Source: Vesta saturnalis (lineage: Eukaryota > Arthropoda > Insecta > Coleoptera > Lampyridae). Taken from it: a stretch of DNA of 64,000 nucleotides. Positions 31,599 through 43,637 of this stretch are shown here, piece by piece (the first letter of the stretch is position 1; each line of letters opens with the position of its first letter). A program made the translations under genes and the position numbers. The notes below the pieces were generated by a model. It saw only the letters and a program-made list of their open reading frames with translations. It ran no database searches and had not been told where the DNA came from. Where the stretch lies: the NCBI GenBank assembly GCA_036346205.1, contig JARFJB010002199.1, forward strand, positions 516,001 to 580,000, read 5' to 3'.

Positions 31599-33290
31599 AT
31601 GGAGTGGATTGATAAAACAATGATTAAACTAGAACCCGAAGCAGAAGCACAACTGAATTTATTTCTTACTCAGAAACATGTTATATTAAATAATCTACGA
31701 ATCAAACCAGAAATTGGGGACGATTTTAATAATATAAAAATTAAGAATGAATTAGAAGATATTATAATTGAACAAGACATATCACATTTAAATCGTATTG
31801 GCAGTGATATAAAGGAAGTAGATTATTTAAAAAATTATAAATGTTACCAATGCAATTATTCAGCAAAAGTAAAACAAAATTTAAGGAAGCATCTTTTAAT
31901 ACACAATTCAAGTAAAGATTACAAATGTGACCGATGCAATTATTCAACAAACGTGAAGCTCTATTTACAAAATCATCTCATAAAACACAATCGAAGTATT
32001 GCTAAATACAAATGTAACCAATGTGTTTATGTAACAAATCATAAAGGTGCTTTTAATACACATTGTGCAACCCATAATTTAAGTAGCAATTACAAATGTG
32101 ACCAATGCAATTATTCAACAAATGTGAAGCTCTATTTACAAAATCATCTCGTAAAACACAATCGAAGTATTGCTAAATACAAATGTAACCAATGTGTTTA
32201 TGTAACAAATCATAAAGGTGCTTTTAATACACATTGTGCAACCCATAATTTAAGTAACAATTACAAATGTGACCAATGCAATTATTCAGCAAAAGTAAAG
32301 CAAAATTTAAGGAAGCATCTTTTAATACACAATTCAAGTAAAGATTACAAATGTGACCGCTGTAGTTATTCAACAAACGTGAAATACAATTTACAAAATC
32401 ACCTTGTAAAACACAATCCAAGTATTGCTAAATACAAATGTAACAAATGTGTTTATGTAACAAATCATAAAGGTGCTTTTAATACTCATAGTGCAACCCA
32501 TAATTTAAGTATCAATTACAAATGTGACCAATGCAATTATTCAACAAATGTGAAACGGTATTTACAAATCCATGTTGTAAAGCATAATCCAAGTGCTGCT
32601 AAATACAAATGTAACGAATGTGTTTACGTAACAAATCATAAAGGTGCTTTTAATACACATAGTGCAAAACATAGTTTAAGTAACAATTACAAATGTGACC
32701 AATGCTATTATTCAACACACGTGAAATGCTATTTACAAACGCACCTTGTAAAACACAATCCAAGTATTGCTAAATACAAATGTAACGAATGTGTTTATGT
32801 AACAAATCATACAGGTTCTTTTAAAACACATAGTGCAACACATAATTTAAGCAACACTTACAAATGTGACCGATGTAATTTTTCAACAAATGTGAAACGC
32901 TATTTACGAAACCATCTCATAAAACACAATCAACGTATTGCTAAATACAACTGTAATCAATGTGATTATGTAACAAACTGTAAATATCATTTTAGAAGAC
33001 ATAGTGCAACACATAATTCTAGTAAAGATTACAAATGTGACCGATGTAGTTATTCAACAAACGTGAAATGCTATTTACGAAAGCACTTTGTAAAACACAA
33101 TCCAAGTATTGCTAAATACAACTGTAACCAATGTGGTTATGTAACAAACAATAAATCTCATCATAATACACATAGTGAAAAACATAATTCAAGTATAGAT
33201 TACAAATGTGACCGATGCAGTTATTCAACAAACGTGAAATGCTATTTACAAAGGCACCTTGTAAAACACAATCCAAGTATTGCTAAATAG
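31599..33290 (+). CDS. C2H2 zinc-finger protein, seventeen fingers (gene 2)
   Basis: A 563-residue protein without visible introns. The N-terminal 75 residues resemble gene 1 (MIKLEPEAEAQ; FLTQKHVILNN; IKPEIGDDFN). From about residue 82 there are seventeen Y-K-C-x2-C-x12-H-x3-H fingers. After the first they mostly alternate between two types: CD(R/Q)C.YSTNVK..L..HL.KH and CN.CVYVTNHKGAFNTH.ATH, with alternating linkers (NRSIAK or NPSIAK, and NLSNN). The pair is therefore the unit of duplication. The frame ends at TAG 33288-33290, after which the array continues in decayed form. Presumably a nuclear DNA-binding protein; target unknown. Confidence 0.85.
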   Translation: MEWIDKTMIKLEPEAEAQLNLFLTQKHVILNNLRIKPEIGDDFNNIKIKNELEDIIIEQDISHLNRIGSDIKEVDYLKNYKCYQCNYSAKVKQNLRKHLLIHNSSKDYKCDRCNYSTNVKLYLQNHLIKHNRSIAKYKCNQCVYVTNHKGAFNTHCATHNLSSNYKCDQCNYSTNVKLYLQNHLVKHNRSIAKYKCNQCVYVTNHKGAFNTHCATHNLSNNYKCDQCNYSAKVKQNLRKHLLIHNSSKDYKCDRCSYSTNVKYNLQNHLVKHNPSIAKYKCNKCVYVTNHKGAFNTHSATHNLSINYKCDQCNYSTNVKRYLQIHVVKHNPSAAKYKCNECVYVTNHKGAFNTHSAKHSLSNNYKCDQCYYSTHVKCYLQTHLVKHNPSIAKYKCNECVYVTNHTGSFKTHSATHNLSNTYKCDRCNFSTNVKRYLRNHLIKHNQRIAKYNCNQCDYVTNCKYHFRRHSATHNSSKDYKCDRCSYSTNVKCYLRKHFVKHNPSIAKYNCNQCGYVTNNKSHHNTHSEKHNSSIDYKCDRCSYSTNVKCYLQRHLVKHNPSIAK

Positions 33291-34290
33291 AAATGGAACA
33301 AATGTGATTATGTAACAAACCATAAATATCATCTTAATACACAGTGCAAAACATAATTCAAGTAAAGATTAAAAATGTGACTGATGTAGTTATTCAACAA
33401 ACACGAAACTCTATTTACAAAACCATATCATAAAACACAATCGAAGTATTGCTAAGTACAAATGTAAGCAATGTGATTATGTCACAAACTATTAATATCG
33501 TCTTATTACACATAGTGCAAAACATAATTCAAGTAAAGATTACTAATGTGACCGATGTAGTTATTCAACAAACTACAAATGCTATTTACAAAGCACCTTA
33601 TAAAACACAATCCAAGTATTGCTAAATACAACTGTAACCAATGTGATTGTGTAACAAACAATAAATCTCATCTAATACACATAGTGCAAAACGTAATTCA
33701 CATAAAGGTTACAAATGTGACCGATGTTGTTATTCAGCAAACGTAAAACTCTATTTATAAAACCATCTTGTAAAACTCAATCCAAGTATTGCTAAATATA
33801 AGTATTCCTAATATACATAAAGCAAAATGTAATTCACGGAAAGAATAGAAATGTGGTCAATGCATGTATTCCACAAATGTGAAACACAGTTTACATAGAC
33901 ATTCGTGTGTTTGATTCCAGTTACAAATGTGACAAAAAATGAGTGATATTTAAAAAAAAAGTTTGTAAAGTGCAGTGAAATTCAGTTACAGTTGCCAAAA
34001 ACTTTGTTAGCCTCACATTTGCACTTGTGCGATGAATATGAACATAGAGCATGAACTTTAGATTGATCATGCCTGTAAACTGCTGATTATGAGAACAAGT
34101 ATATTTGTACCATATTGGTTTGTTTTAATGCACTCTTAGCAGTACTCTACTGTATTATTAAATACAGTGGACCTATTGTGTACTTATGACATTAGATTTA
34201 TTAGCTGTGACCAATGCATTTACTCAACAAGAGTAAATGTTATTTAAGAATCATCTTGTATTTAATTGCAAATATGACTAAAAAGCAAGG
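33291..34290 (+). pseudogene. Relic zinc-finger array downstream of gene 2
   Basis: At least six more finger units can be read with stops and shifts: CDYVTNHKYHLNTQ after 33300, CSYSTNTK near 33390, CKQCDYVTN near 33470, CDRCSYSTN near 33555, CNQCDCVTN near 33645, CDRCCYSANVK near 33725 and CGQCMYSTNVKHSLHRH near 33855. An isolated CDQCIYSTRVN lies near 34210. The paired linkers persist. The array was once about 25 fingers long. Confidence 0.8.
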
Positions 34291-34900
34291 CAGTTGCCTT
34301 GGCCCATGTAAATCTCATTTAATAAAATAAATAAAAAATAAAATATGCAATAGATTTATGATTAAGGGACTCATTAGTTGTGTACTCTTAAATTCAGCTA
34401 GTAATATTTTTTCTATTATATGATAAACAAGATCTTTTAAACATTGCTAATGTAATAATAATAGTAGTGCCTGTTGTATGTAAAGAACCTTTAATTTAGG
34501 TTGTGTACATTAGTCCTAAAGGTTAACCGATTATAGAGGTATGGTGACTTTTTTTTGGTAATAATCTTATAATAAAGCAACTTGGCTTGTAGTGACTTTC
34601 GATTTGACATCTAACCACTCAATTTCATCTAACCTGTTCCTAATTATCTCTCTTTTCTTAAAGGAAAAAATAAATTGTAAACATGGATTTTGTGCCTGAT
34701 GTGTTATATTTATATCAAGATTGTCGAAACATTTGCCATATACAGTGCTTCCAAAATTAAAGTGTGATAAATCTAAAGAGTCACACAGGATTTTTTTGTA
34801 CGTTATGACATAGAATGCGTCTATTTACTTAGAGTACTCTGAGCGTACCGTAATATCTCTACATTATATATATATATCACGCACTATAACCGTGAAACAG
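34291..34900. other. Non-coding stretch
   Basis: No gene seen. A short TA run lies at 34868-34879, next to the 3' side of the LINE. Confidence 0.4.
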
Positions 34901-34984
34901 TTTTGGCTGCTTCCATTTTGAAGCTTTCTTAATCCTTCTTTTTGGGATGGATTAGTTCCCCTTTTTTCTCATTTTCCTTCTATA

Positions 34985-37958
34985 GAGTCCTGTTTGTCCT
35001 GGCGTTTTCCGCTATTTTGTTCCATTCTATCCTATTTGTGCATTTTTGTTTCCAGTTCTTTATTCCCAGCTTATTTAAATCCTCTTCCACTTTTTCCAGC
35101 CATCTTATTCTGGGTCTTCCTCTTTTTCTGTTTTCTACAGGTTCCCATTCAGTTATTATTCTTATTGCTCTTTATTTGTCCGCCCTCATTATGTGACCTA
35201 ACCATTTTATTCTTTGTGCTTTGATGTATGTGATGATATCTTCTCCTTTCATTTGGTTGATAATCTCAAAGTTCATTCTTGGCCTGTATTCGTTTTGTTC
35301 AGTCTTTATTGGTCCTAATATCCCTCTTAATATCCTCCTCTCGAAGATTCTAAGATCCTCCTCCTCTTTCTTTGTCATTGCCCAGGTTTCCGCTGCATAC
35401 ACCACTACTGGTCTAATTAGTGTTTTATATATTTGTATTTTTGCGTTTATACTTAAGTTTACACTATTTAACAGGTTTTTATTCGTGTAATATGTATTAT
35501 ATCCCACTTGTATTTTATGTTTAGTTTCTTCCTTGCTGCTGTTGTTTATGTTATTAATTTTAATGCCTAAGTATGTGAAAGTTTGCACTGTTTCAAAACT
35601 GTAATTTTTAATTTGTAATGGTTCCTCACTTGCTTTGACACTGTTATTAAGTTTTAAATATTTTGTTTTTGTTCATTAATTTTAACCCTTTTTTGCTGTT
35701 TCTTCTTCTAGTCTCATTACCGCACTTTCTAAGATCTTCTTCGATCTACTTATTAACACCACATCGTCGGCATATGCAATGATTTGTACGCTTTTGGTAT
35801 TTATTGTGCCGCTTATATCAGCTTTTCTAACTGCGCTTTCCAGGACTAAGTTAAACAGTATGGCTGATAACATGTCTCCTGCCTAACCCCTTCCTCTACC
35901 CTGAAGCTCTCAGTTGTTGTATCTTTAATTCTTACTGTTGCTGTTGTGTTTTTAGAGTCATTTCAATTAGGTTGACTAATTTTTTGGTATCCTCTGCATA
36001 TCATTTCCTCTGTTATACTTTCTCTTCTCACCTTATCGAAGGCTTGCTTGAAATCTATGAACAAAAGGTGTAGGGTTATGTTGTGTTCCTTTGCTTTTCC
36101 TAATATTTGTTGCATTATATGGATAGCGTCCGTCGTTGACCTCCCAGGTCTAAAACCTTGTTGATAGTCGCCAATTATATTCTCCGAATATTGCTGTAGC
36201 CTGTTTTTAATTATTTTCGATAGCACTTTATATGTAGTATTTAGTATCATTATTCCTCGGTAGTTTGTGCAGTCTTCAATATCCCCTTTCTTGTGTATTG
36301 TAAAGATAATGCCTTTTCTCCATTCTTCTGGCATAACTTCTTCTTTCCATATCTTGCATATTAGTTTATGAATTTCGTTGTGTAGGGTTTCTCCTCCATG
36401 TTTGAGTTGTTCTATTATTATCTCGTCGCATCCTGGTGTTTTATTATTTTCATCTTCATTATCGTTTCTTTTATTTCTTTCATTTCTGGTTCCTGGACTG
36501 TTTCATCGTTTATGTTTATGTCTTGTGTTACCTTTGTTTTTGTTCTGTTTTTGTTGCTGAAGAGCTGTTCAAAGTGGTTTTTCCATATAGTGTGAATTTC
36601 ATTCGTTTCATATTTTGTTTTTCCTTCAGGGTTTTTAATACCTCTCGTTCTTATGTTAAACCTTTTCTTTTCGCATTTTATTTGTTGATAAAATTGTCTT
36701 GTGTTTTCTTATTGTATTCTGCTTGAATGTTTCGTACTTTGTTTTCAATCCAGTTTCTTTTCTTTTGTTTACAGGTGTTTCTTGCTACAGCATTTGCCTC
36801 TTTATATGCATTTTGTCTTGGTCTCTTTTGTCTGTGACCATGTCTTCCATCTTTTGTTTTTGCTCTCTACTGCTTTCTTACATTCTTCGTCATACCATTC
36901 ATTTTTGTTCTTGTTGTTCTTTCTTCCTATGTTTCTTTCTGCAGTTAGTATTATAGTGTTTTTTATCTTTGTCCATTGCTCTTCAATTTCTTCTGTCTTT
37001 TCACTGTTTATTTCGTGTTGTTGTAACATTTGTGTCATCTCTTTTTCATATTTTTCTTGCACATTTGTTTCTTTTAATTTCTATATCCCATTTACTCTTT
37101 TTATTGTTTTGCGATTTATCTTTCTCTAATTTTTTGTCTCTTTTATATTTGCTATTACTAAGTAGTGGTCGGTTTCTGCATTTGCCCCTATATGTTCTTA
37201 CATCTTGCACGTTTTTGAGTCTATCTTTTCTTATTATTATATGATCGATTTGACTTTTGAAAGATTGGTTTGGGTGGGTCCATGTTATTTTATGTTTATC
37301 TGGATGTGGAAATTTTGTGCTAGCGATATAAAGATTCATTGCTGCTGCTATATTACATATTCTGTTTCCATTGTTATTTGTTTCAGTATGTATTGTGTGC
37401 TTCCTGCGACTGATCTTATGTTCCTCTTTTCCTATTTGGGCATTTAAATCCCTAGTATTATCAAAGTATCATGTCTTGGTGTTTTCTCGCATTCGCTTAG
37501 TAGTTTGTCATAAAATTTCTCTTTGTCTTCTTCTTTTGCTGTTTCAGTTGGGGCATATACATTTATGTACGTGGTATTAGCTAATTTTCCTTCATTCGAA
37601 GTTTTGATAATCTGTCGTTTATTGCTTCAAATTTCATTATATTATTTTTTTGTTTCTGCGAGATCATAAAGCCTGTTCCGTTTCTACCTTGTTTCTTTCC
37701 TCCGCTCCAAAACATGGTGTATTTGTTTTTATTAATCTCGCCCTTATCAGCCCATCTTAGTTCTTGTAGTGCGATAATGTCAACCCTGTATCTTTCTGTT
37801 ATTTCTTCAATCTCTTTCATTTTTCCAGGTTGTAATAGTGTCTTAATATTCCAAGTTGCTACTCTAATTTTTGTTGCTTTCTTTTTTTTTTTTGTTGTTT
37901 TTGATTTAATATTTTTATTTTCAATTCGTTTATCCATTTTCTCGCCGTTTGTTATCAT
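34985..37958 (-). pseudogene. LINE ORF2: endonuclease and reverse transcriptase
   Basis: In order on the minus strand: apurinic-type endonuclease (ATWNIKTLL; DIIALQELRWADKGEI; GTGFMI; a later GDLNAQIG and SQIDHIII in shifted frames), a linker, then RT with GIIFTIHKKGDIEDCTNYRG, QQGFRPGRSTTDAIH, FIDFKQAFDKV (Asp of motif A) and, after a frameshift near 35880, IIAYADDVVLIS (motif C). The C-terminal domain spans 35588-34985. The reading changes frame at least five times, so no enzyme is made. Confidence 0.85.
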
Positions 37959-37984
37959 TACTCTTCTTTCAGCTGTGTAATCTA

Positions 37985-38780
37985 TTAGTTTTTTGCTTCT
38001 CTGCTTGTATTGGTTATTTTTAGTATTTTTTCTCGTAGCTCTCCGTTATCGGTGTTTTCCGGAGATCTCTGGCTCGTAGTTCTTCCTTTTTTTTGTTTAT
38101 CTTCGGTGTAATTTATTGCATTTTCACTTTGTTGATTCTCAATCTGTTTGAGGTTATCTAAGGAAAAGCTCTGTCCATTAATTATCAAGATGTTATATTT
38201 TAAGGTTGCATGATGTCCTTCTTTTCTGTATTGTTTCATGAAGTTAATTAATTCTTTTCGCTGTTCCATTGTTTCTTTTGAGAAATCTTCCTCGAAGTAA
38301 ATTTTTGTTCCTTTTAATTTTTTTGTTGCTTTGAAAATCTCAATCTTTTTGTTCCAACTTTTCAGTTCAATCATTATCGGTCTTATTCTACCTTTATTTT
38401 CTTTCCCTAGTCTTGTTATCTGCATTAACTCCTCTTCCGTATTTAGGGGCACCTCTATGTCTCTTAGAATTATTCTGATTTTTTCTTTAATTTGCATATC
38501 ATTCTCTTCTTGTGTTTCTTCCTCCGTATATTATTAATTTCTTTTCCTAATTTCTCGTTCTAGCTTTTCAAACCTTTTCTCTTGCACTAATAATCCTTGT
38601 TTCAGTTCTATTTTCTTTCAGTAATTTTTCATTAACATCTTTTATTTTGTTTATTTCATCTTGTAATTTATCCATTTTTTTTTCCATTCTATCACTTTTA
38701 TTTTCCATTCTATCTAGTTTACTATTTATTTCCTGTAGTAATGTCATCATTTTTCGTGGTTCTGTATTTTCGTCATCCAT
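37985..38780 (-). pseudogene. LINE ORF1: coiled coil plus RRM-like RNA-binding protein
   Basis: Residues read from 38780 form a heptad-like coiled coil (MENKSDRMEKKMDKLQDEIN). After a frame break between 38568 and 38497, the second part has an L1-ORF1-like RNA-binding core: RIRPIMIELKSWNKKIEIF, KLKGTKIYFEEDFSKETMEQ and YNILIINGQSFSLDNLKQ. It would coat the element RNA. One frameshift makes it inactive. Confidence 0.75.
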
Positions 38781-38800
38781 TTTGACTGCTTCAACGAGTG

Positions 38801-39350
38801 AGGTAGTGTGTGGGTACTTATAGCTGTGTTTATTCTTAATGTTGAGTACGGTCCTTCACTTTGTTTATGTTTTTGGAAAGCGTTGATAGCTTATGTGGTT
38901 TTGCACTTTATGGTGTTTGACCTTCTTATGGTTCGCTTATCAGCTGCTATGTTCTTTTAATGTTGTTTATTTGTCTAATTCTAATCCTACCTATTTTTTT
39001 TTGTTGTTTGTTGTCACTCTTATATGACTTAATTTCAGTAATTAGTACGATTACTTGCCCTAAATTACTATTGTCTCAAATGTTTGTTGACAAAAACCCG
39101 TACAGCAAGACAATAGTAAAGTAGGTAGTTTGTTTACGTTTTTGGCATAAAATAAACAAGTATTTTATCAATAGGAGGTAAAGGTCAACGGTGTGATATG
39201 ATACCGTGATATACTATTACCAATATTTTAAAATACTTATATATGTACCTGTATTATCTTTTTGTACAAATATAGTTATTCTTATCTTATCTCTACATTA
39301 GTTTAGTGATATTGTGTTTTAAAACGTCGTATCTACGTACAACCCTAAGT
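38801..39350. other. Non-coding stretch
   Basis: Possible 5' flank of the LINE; no gene seen. Confidence 0.35.
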
Positions 39351-39359
39351 TTTTTTAAA

Positions 39360-39960
39360 CGTTCGCTGCACTAACATTTACACCTTGGATCATAATTTTA
39401 AGTTGGAATTTCAGCCCTACGTTTTCGATTGCCAAAACCAAGCATTGTTGATGTAGGATTTATCATTGAGCAATGATGAGAAGAAGCTTCAATAATATGT
39501 GACAACTCTGTGTTTATATAGTGTGAGGTAAGGTGAACATTTGCTGCTTGAGATGTGAAGTATAATTGGGTATCATCTATGTTTAAATGGAATTATCAAT
39601 ATGAAACATCGGTATGTAGGAAAGAAGTGTAGATAGCAAATAATGTAGGACCTAAAACAGGCCCTTATGTACCTCCATGACTTATGATTGGTTTTTCAGA
39701 TATATTATTTCCAATTCTCATTTTTTTAAATCCCTCGGTAAGATACTGAAAAAAGAAGTCACAATCGCATCTAGTGAAGGATAAATAAAAGAACGATGTC
39801 TTTGATTATGTCAAAAGTTTTAGAAAAATCTATCAAAACTAAAGTCTCACACTTTACTATCAAGAGCCCAAAAAATGGTAACGCTGAGCAATGCCGTTGA
39901 ACAGTTATAACCTGACCGAAATCCAGATTGTACCGGGTGTTTAATTAATAAGGGAGGACG
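39360..39960 (-). pseudogene. Jockey/CR1-like reverse transcriptase relic
   Basis: Heavily decayed minus-strand RT. Readable islands in order: TLVLIDFSKTFDIIKDIV (motif A), EGFKKMRIGNNISEKPIIS, GPVLGPTLFAIYTSFLHT (motif B) and IDDTQLYFTSQAANVHLTS (motif C, AD lost to ID). Many stops and shifts. Related in pattern to the LINE at 55.3-58.8 kb but far older. Confidence 0.7.
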
Positions 39961-41220
39961 TCTGTATATGAGAAACGATTCGCATCGCACAGTTTCTGAG
40001 AAAAAATATTGATAGCAAAAGTGACCGAGAGAAATTGTTGGAAATTAGTTTCAAGTTCGTGCGATGGCCGCTAGGGAGCGTACACAAACACCAAATTAGA
40101 AAATCTGCTTTTATAGTTTTGTTACAAACTACATAAGCTTAGAAAATTTTTTTATTTAGCAGTGTTCTCTATTTTGTTAAATGAGGGGAGGGAAGAGGCA
40201 CTCGATGAAAATGTCGCAACTCCTTTTTAACTCAACCGATTTTTATAAACTAAGTCTCGTTTAAGAGGCTTCTTGAATGTTTCAATCAAAGTATTAACAT
40301 TATCGGTTTAGTTTTTTTCCTAGTCGGTACAAGTTGTTTTTTAACAAAGCCGCACATTTTTGCAATTTTCACGAAAACTATTTGCGTGCGTGCGCGCGTG
40401 TGTGTGTGTTAAGTGGTGCGCCAACTTTGTTTTTGAAGGCTTGAACAAAAAGAACATTCCTTCTGTTATCTGTGTTAATTTTTGCAACTGTTTGCTTATA
40501 AATAAGCAAATGCACGCAATTTTAATTTCCCGTGCTCTTAGATAGGAAAGTCGTATTCTCTTGTTGATTGTTGTAGAAATCGTTCACACAAAGTACTTTT
40601 GAACTATAGCTAATGCAACACTGACTTCCATAACAATAACGAGATAAAAGAATAAACCAAAAGTCGCTGCGACTGCAGGTATGCCTTCCCACCACCACTT
40701 TATTAAATCAATTGTAATTTATGTATAATCCTCCGCCTGTTTAACCCACTTCCAAAATTAGCCATCACCTAATTAATCCATCTCCAAATAATTCCGTAAC
40801 CAAATAAACCCACCATCGAATAATTTAAACTACCGCTGTTCGACTTTTTGTTGTATCCATCCATTTTGTTGTAACATATGAAAGCGCTCAAGGCCTCTGT
40901 GGTTCAGAAATATTTCATCTCTACAACCAAATGATGCTGTTGTAATTATCGTACATATAATAGTAATCGATAGTTTTACCTTAATAAAAATAAATAATTC
41001 TCATCCTGCAAGAAGGAATTGACATCAACAATCACCACGCAACCTGTAACATATACTAGGAAGAATTCCAGGTAACTTACGGTCCTGATAGGAACGAATA
41101 AAATAGCTTCAAGGTGACAGCCTGGTTCCTGTTTGTTGATAGGATGAGAGGTATCGTCGATATCTTAATGAGCTTAACTCTTTTAGCCATCATTGTGGCA
41201 ATAAGTTGAATTAGTGTTGT
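39961..41220. other. Non-coding stretch
   Basis: No gene supported. A short alternating purine-pyrimidine run, GCGTGCGTGCGCGCGTGTGTG, at 40384-40405 is a Z-DNA candidate. The frame over it (40360-40545) is not convincing. Confidence 0.4.
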
Positions 41221-41229
41221 TTTTTTTGT

Positions 41230-42150
41230 AAACCTATATGCTTACCCTTCATATTTGCCCGGTTGTCGTAGCCTTGACCGCGTTAGTTAAAAATATCTAA
41301 TCCATAATTTTCTAACGTCGATAACAAAACATTTGTTAAACCTTCAAGGTAACATCAGTAACAGAACAAAAAGTTAGGAAGTGTTCTTCAATACTAATTC
41401 CCGGATCGTTTAAATTGACAAATCTGATTCATACTTTTTGGTGGCTGACATCGGGTGTACAGTCGAAGATGGTAGAAAAATATTTAGCTTATTTATCCAT
41501 ATCTAAAATTTTAGATCTAACGTTACTTCCTAATAAAGTTTTGGATTTTGTACCCAAGATAATGAGGCATATTTTTGTGCGCTTTCATTTGAGACCGGTT
41601 ATGTTCTGACGTAATGGAATCGAATTTTGCGATCATTTCGATACATTTCAGAAAGTTGCCATTTCTTTTTCATATAATTTATTAGTAGTACCTCGAAAGG
41701 CTAAGTTCTGTTCACCCAAAAATTGAACCGTATAAAAAATACGCTCAATAACGGCATGCCAATATTTTGTTTCTTTATTGAATATATTTTGAGCTTCAGA
41801 ATCTATAGTTTTATTCTTTTTCGTTCGACTTAAAAGATCGGTCCATTGCTTCAAATTCTGGGAATGTAACTAACTTTTTTCGTGGTAACTTAAATGTTCA
41901 CTTGAATGATGCCAATCATTAAACCCATTACCGTTTTCGCAGAATTTTCAATAAAAACAATATACAGAATTTTTTTCTTTAGAATATAACAACCATTCTC
42001 GTTTAACTTTTTCATTATTATGTAAAATTCTAGTAAAATACGTGTCAGGAAGCTTACGTCCTGATTTGTCTTTAGGGTAAATCTGATTTTTAATCTGATA
42101 ATGACCTGGTCCATTATCTACTAGTTGTACGGAGACACCTTGGCAGCCAT
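41230..42150 (-). pseudogene. ZMYM1-type / TTF-finger hAT-like transposase relic
   Basis: Minus-strand pieces: TTF-type zinc-binding start (VDNGPGHYQIKNQIYP; YFTRILHNNEKVKREWLLYS; SVYCFY) at 42140-41948, then KETKYWHAVIERIFYTVQFL and NLAFRGTTNKLYEKE at 41854-41650, then EMIAKFDS, IFDCTPDVSHQK near 41460, and GQGYDNRANMKGKHIGLQ near 41270. This is the order in ZMYM1-like proteins derived from hAT transposases. Frames change between blocks and stops occur. The sequence beyond 42150 toward the methionine at 42259 belongs to a different repeat. Confidence 0.78.
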
Positions 42151-43169
42151 CTTGGATTTTGACGTCACACGGATGCCACACGTGGGGACCGTATTTTTTA
42201 CCCTTACTTTTTATGGTTTCTTTTCGGTGGTCATTTTCAACCCGTGATTGGATTTTCATCCCTAATTAAAGCCTTTTTTGTTTTTACTCGCTTACTCGAG
42301 GGGCATATTTTCCACCCTTATTTTTTATGGTTTCTTTTTGGAGACCTTTTTCAACCCTTGATCGAATTTTCAACCCTTTTTGTTTGTATTAAGTGCCTTT
42401 TTGCTGGTAGTTTTTGTCGGCCCTTTTTGTACTTGCTCACATGAGAAGCGTATTTAGGTCTTGAGCTTGGTGTTAGACTTAGGTTGGTCTTGGACTTGGG
42501 GTTGGTCTTAGACTTGGGGTTGGTCTTAGACTTGGGTTGGTCTTAGACTTGGGGTGGGGGGAAGGCTAAGAGTGACGATTATTTTTGGATAATTATAGGC
42601 CATTTTTGACCCGGTGATTGGAGGGTTAACATTCTGATTGGGGTGAAATTTGAAACAAGGAAACTCTAATATTATAAGACAAGTGTAGGCCTTCGCCCCC
42701 TGTCGTTACCTCTGGTTGAAAGTGGTATTTGTTTTTGTAGGTTATGACTAGTAATTTGAAGTTGTATTCTAATAAGGAGACCCTATTGCTATCTTGTCAG
42801 GTGCACGAACCTGTGTTAGGGTTTGATCTTGGGTGGGGGAATTTGAATGACAGTAAAATTTAGTTAGAGAACACTTATTTTTATTGTAAATATCATAATT
42901 AAAAAAGCGTCAATGAGTTATAAAAAAAAAATTACCGACATTAAGATTGTTTTCTAACGAAACAAAAATTTTTTATTAAGTTAATTAATTCATCACAGTT
43001 ATTGCAATATTGCTTCCTAAACGAATATTAAAACTGATTGTTTTACCTGCATTGACTGCAATGAATATGCTTAATATCCATCCGCTCGTTAAATTGTTGT
43101 ATATTGTACACCCTAATATTTTTAAAGAAACTTGTTGTTACGTATAACTTAGATGTGTTTTATAACTTT

Positions 43170-43340
43170 AATTAAAAATCTGTACAAATAAATAAAAGGT
43201 TAACAGCACACTTACCAGCTCTGTATTGAAGGAACATTTTTGAGGGACTGATTCACTGCTTTGTGTTACTCGTCTAATCAAACTAAAGCACTTTCTATGT
43301 TTTACGTTTATGAATAGTTGATGTAAACTAGCTATTGATT
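43170..43340 (-). other. Conserved possible short exon in the arm
   Basis: Both arms keep an ATG followed by eight codons and a consensus splice donor (ATGTTCCTTCAATACAGAGC then TG|GTAAGT here; ATGTTCTTTCAACACAGATC then TG|GTAAGT at 47080). Conservation between arms may just reflect duplication. No acceptor or downstream exon identified. Confidence 0.25.
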
Positions 43341-43637
43341 TCCCATAATTAATTTTTAGAGTGTAAATATACAAACAACCTAATTATCTTTATCACACTG
43401 ACTGCAACTCGTATTTACCTTTCGCTTAAAGTAATTAATAACAAAGCAATTTGAACAAAATATTATATGTTGGCCTTACATACATACATACGCCAATTGT
43501 TTTTATAAAAACCGCATTAGAAGTTTGGAATGTAATAATTACATGTTTTAAATTCCATAACAACAATATGTAGTTAGAAACCACTGTTCATGTTTACTTT
43601 TAGCTAAGTACTGTGTAATTATATAATCCTATTAAAT

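Larger units (their letters stand above)
34950..38800 (-). mobile_element. Non-LTR retrotransposon (LINE), RTE/Jockey-grade, decayed
   Basis: A nearly full-length element on the minus strand with ORF1 (38780-37985) and ORF2 (37958 to about 34985). The plus strand is strikingly T-rich, so many Phe/Leu/Ser-rich frames appear there; these are artefacts. The clade is not certain: the endonuclease start (RVATWNIKTLLQPGKM) and the C-terminal RIKWLGHIMRADK / RKRGRPRIRWLEKVEEDL pattern suggest RTE-like or related lines. Confidence 0.85.

Noticed and set aside
36378..37980. Many Phe/Ser/Cys-rich plus-strand frames resembling membrane proteins
   Set aside because: Antisense shadows of the A-rich LINE on the minus strand; hydrophobicity follows from T-rich codons.
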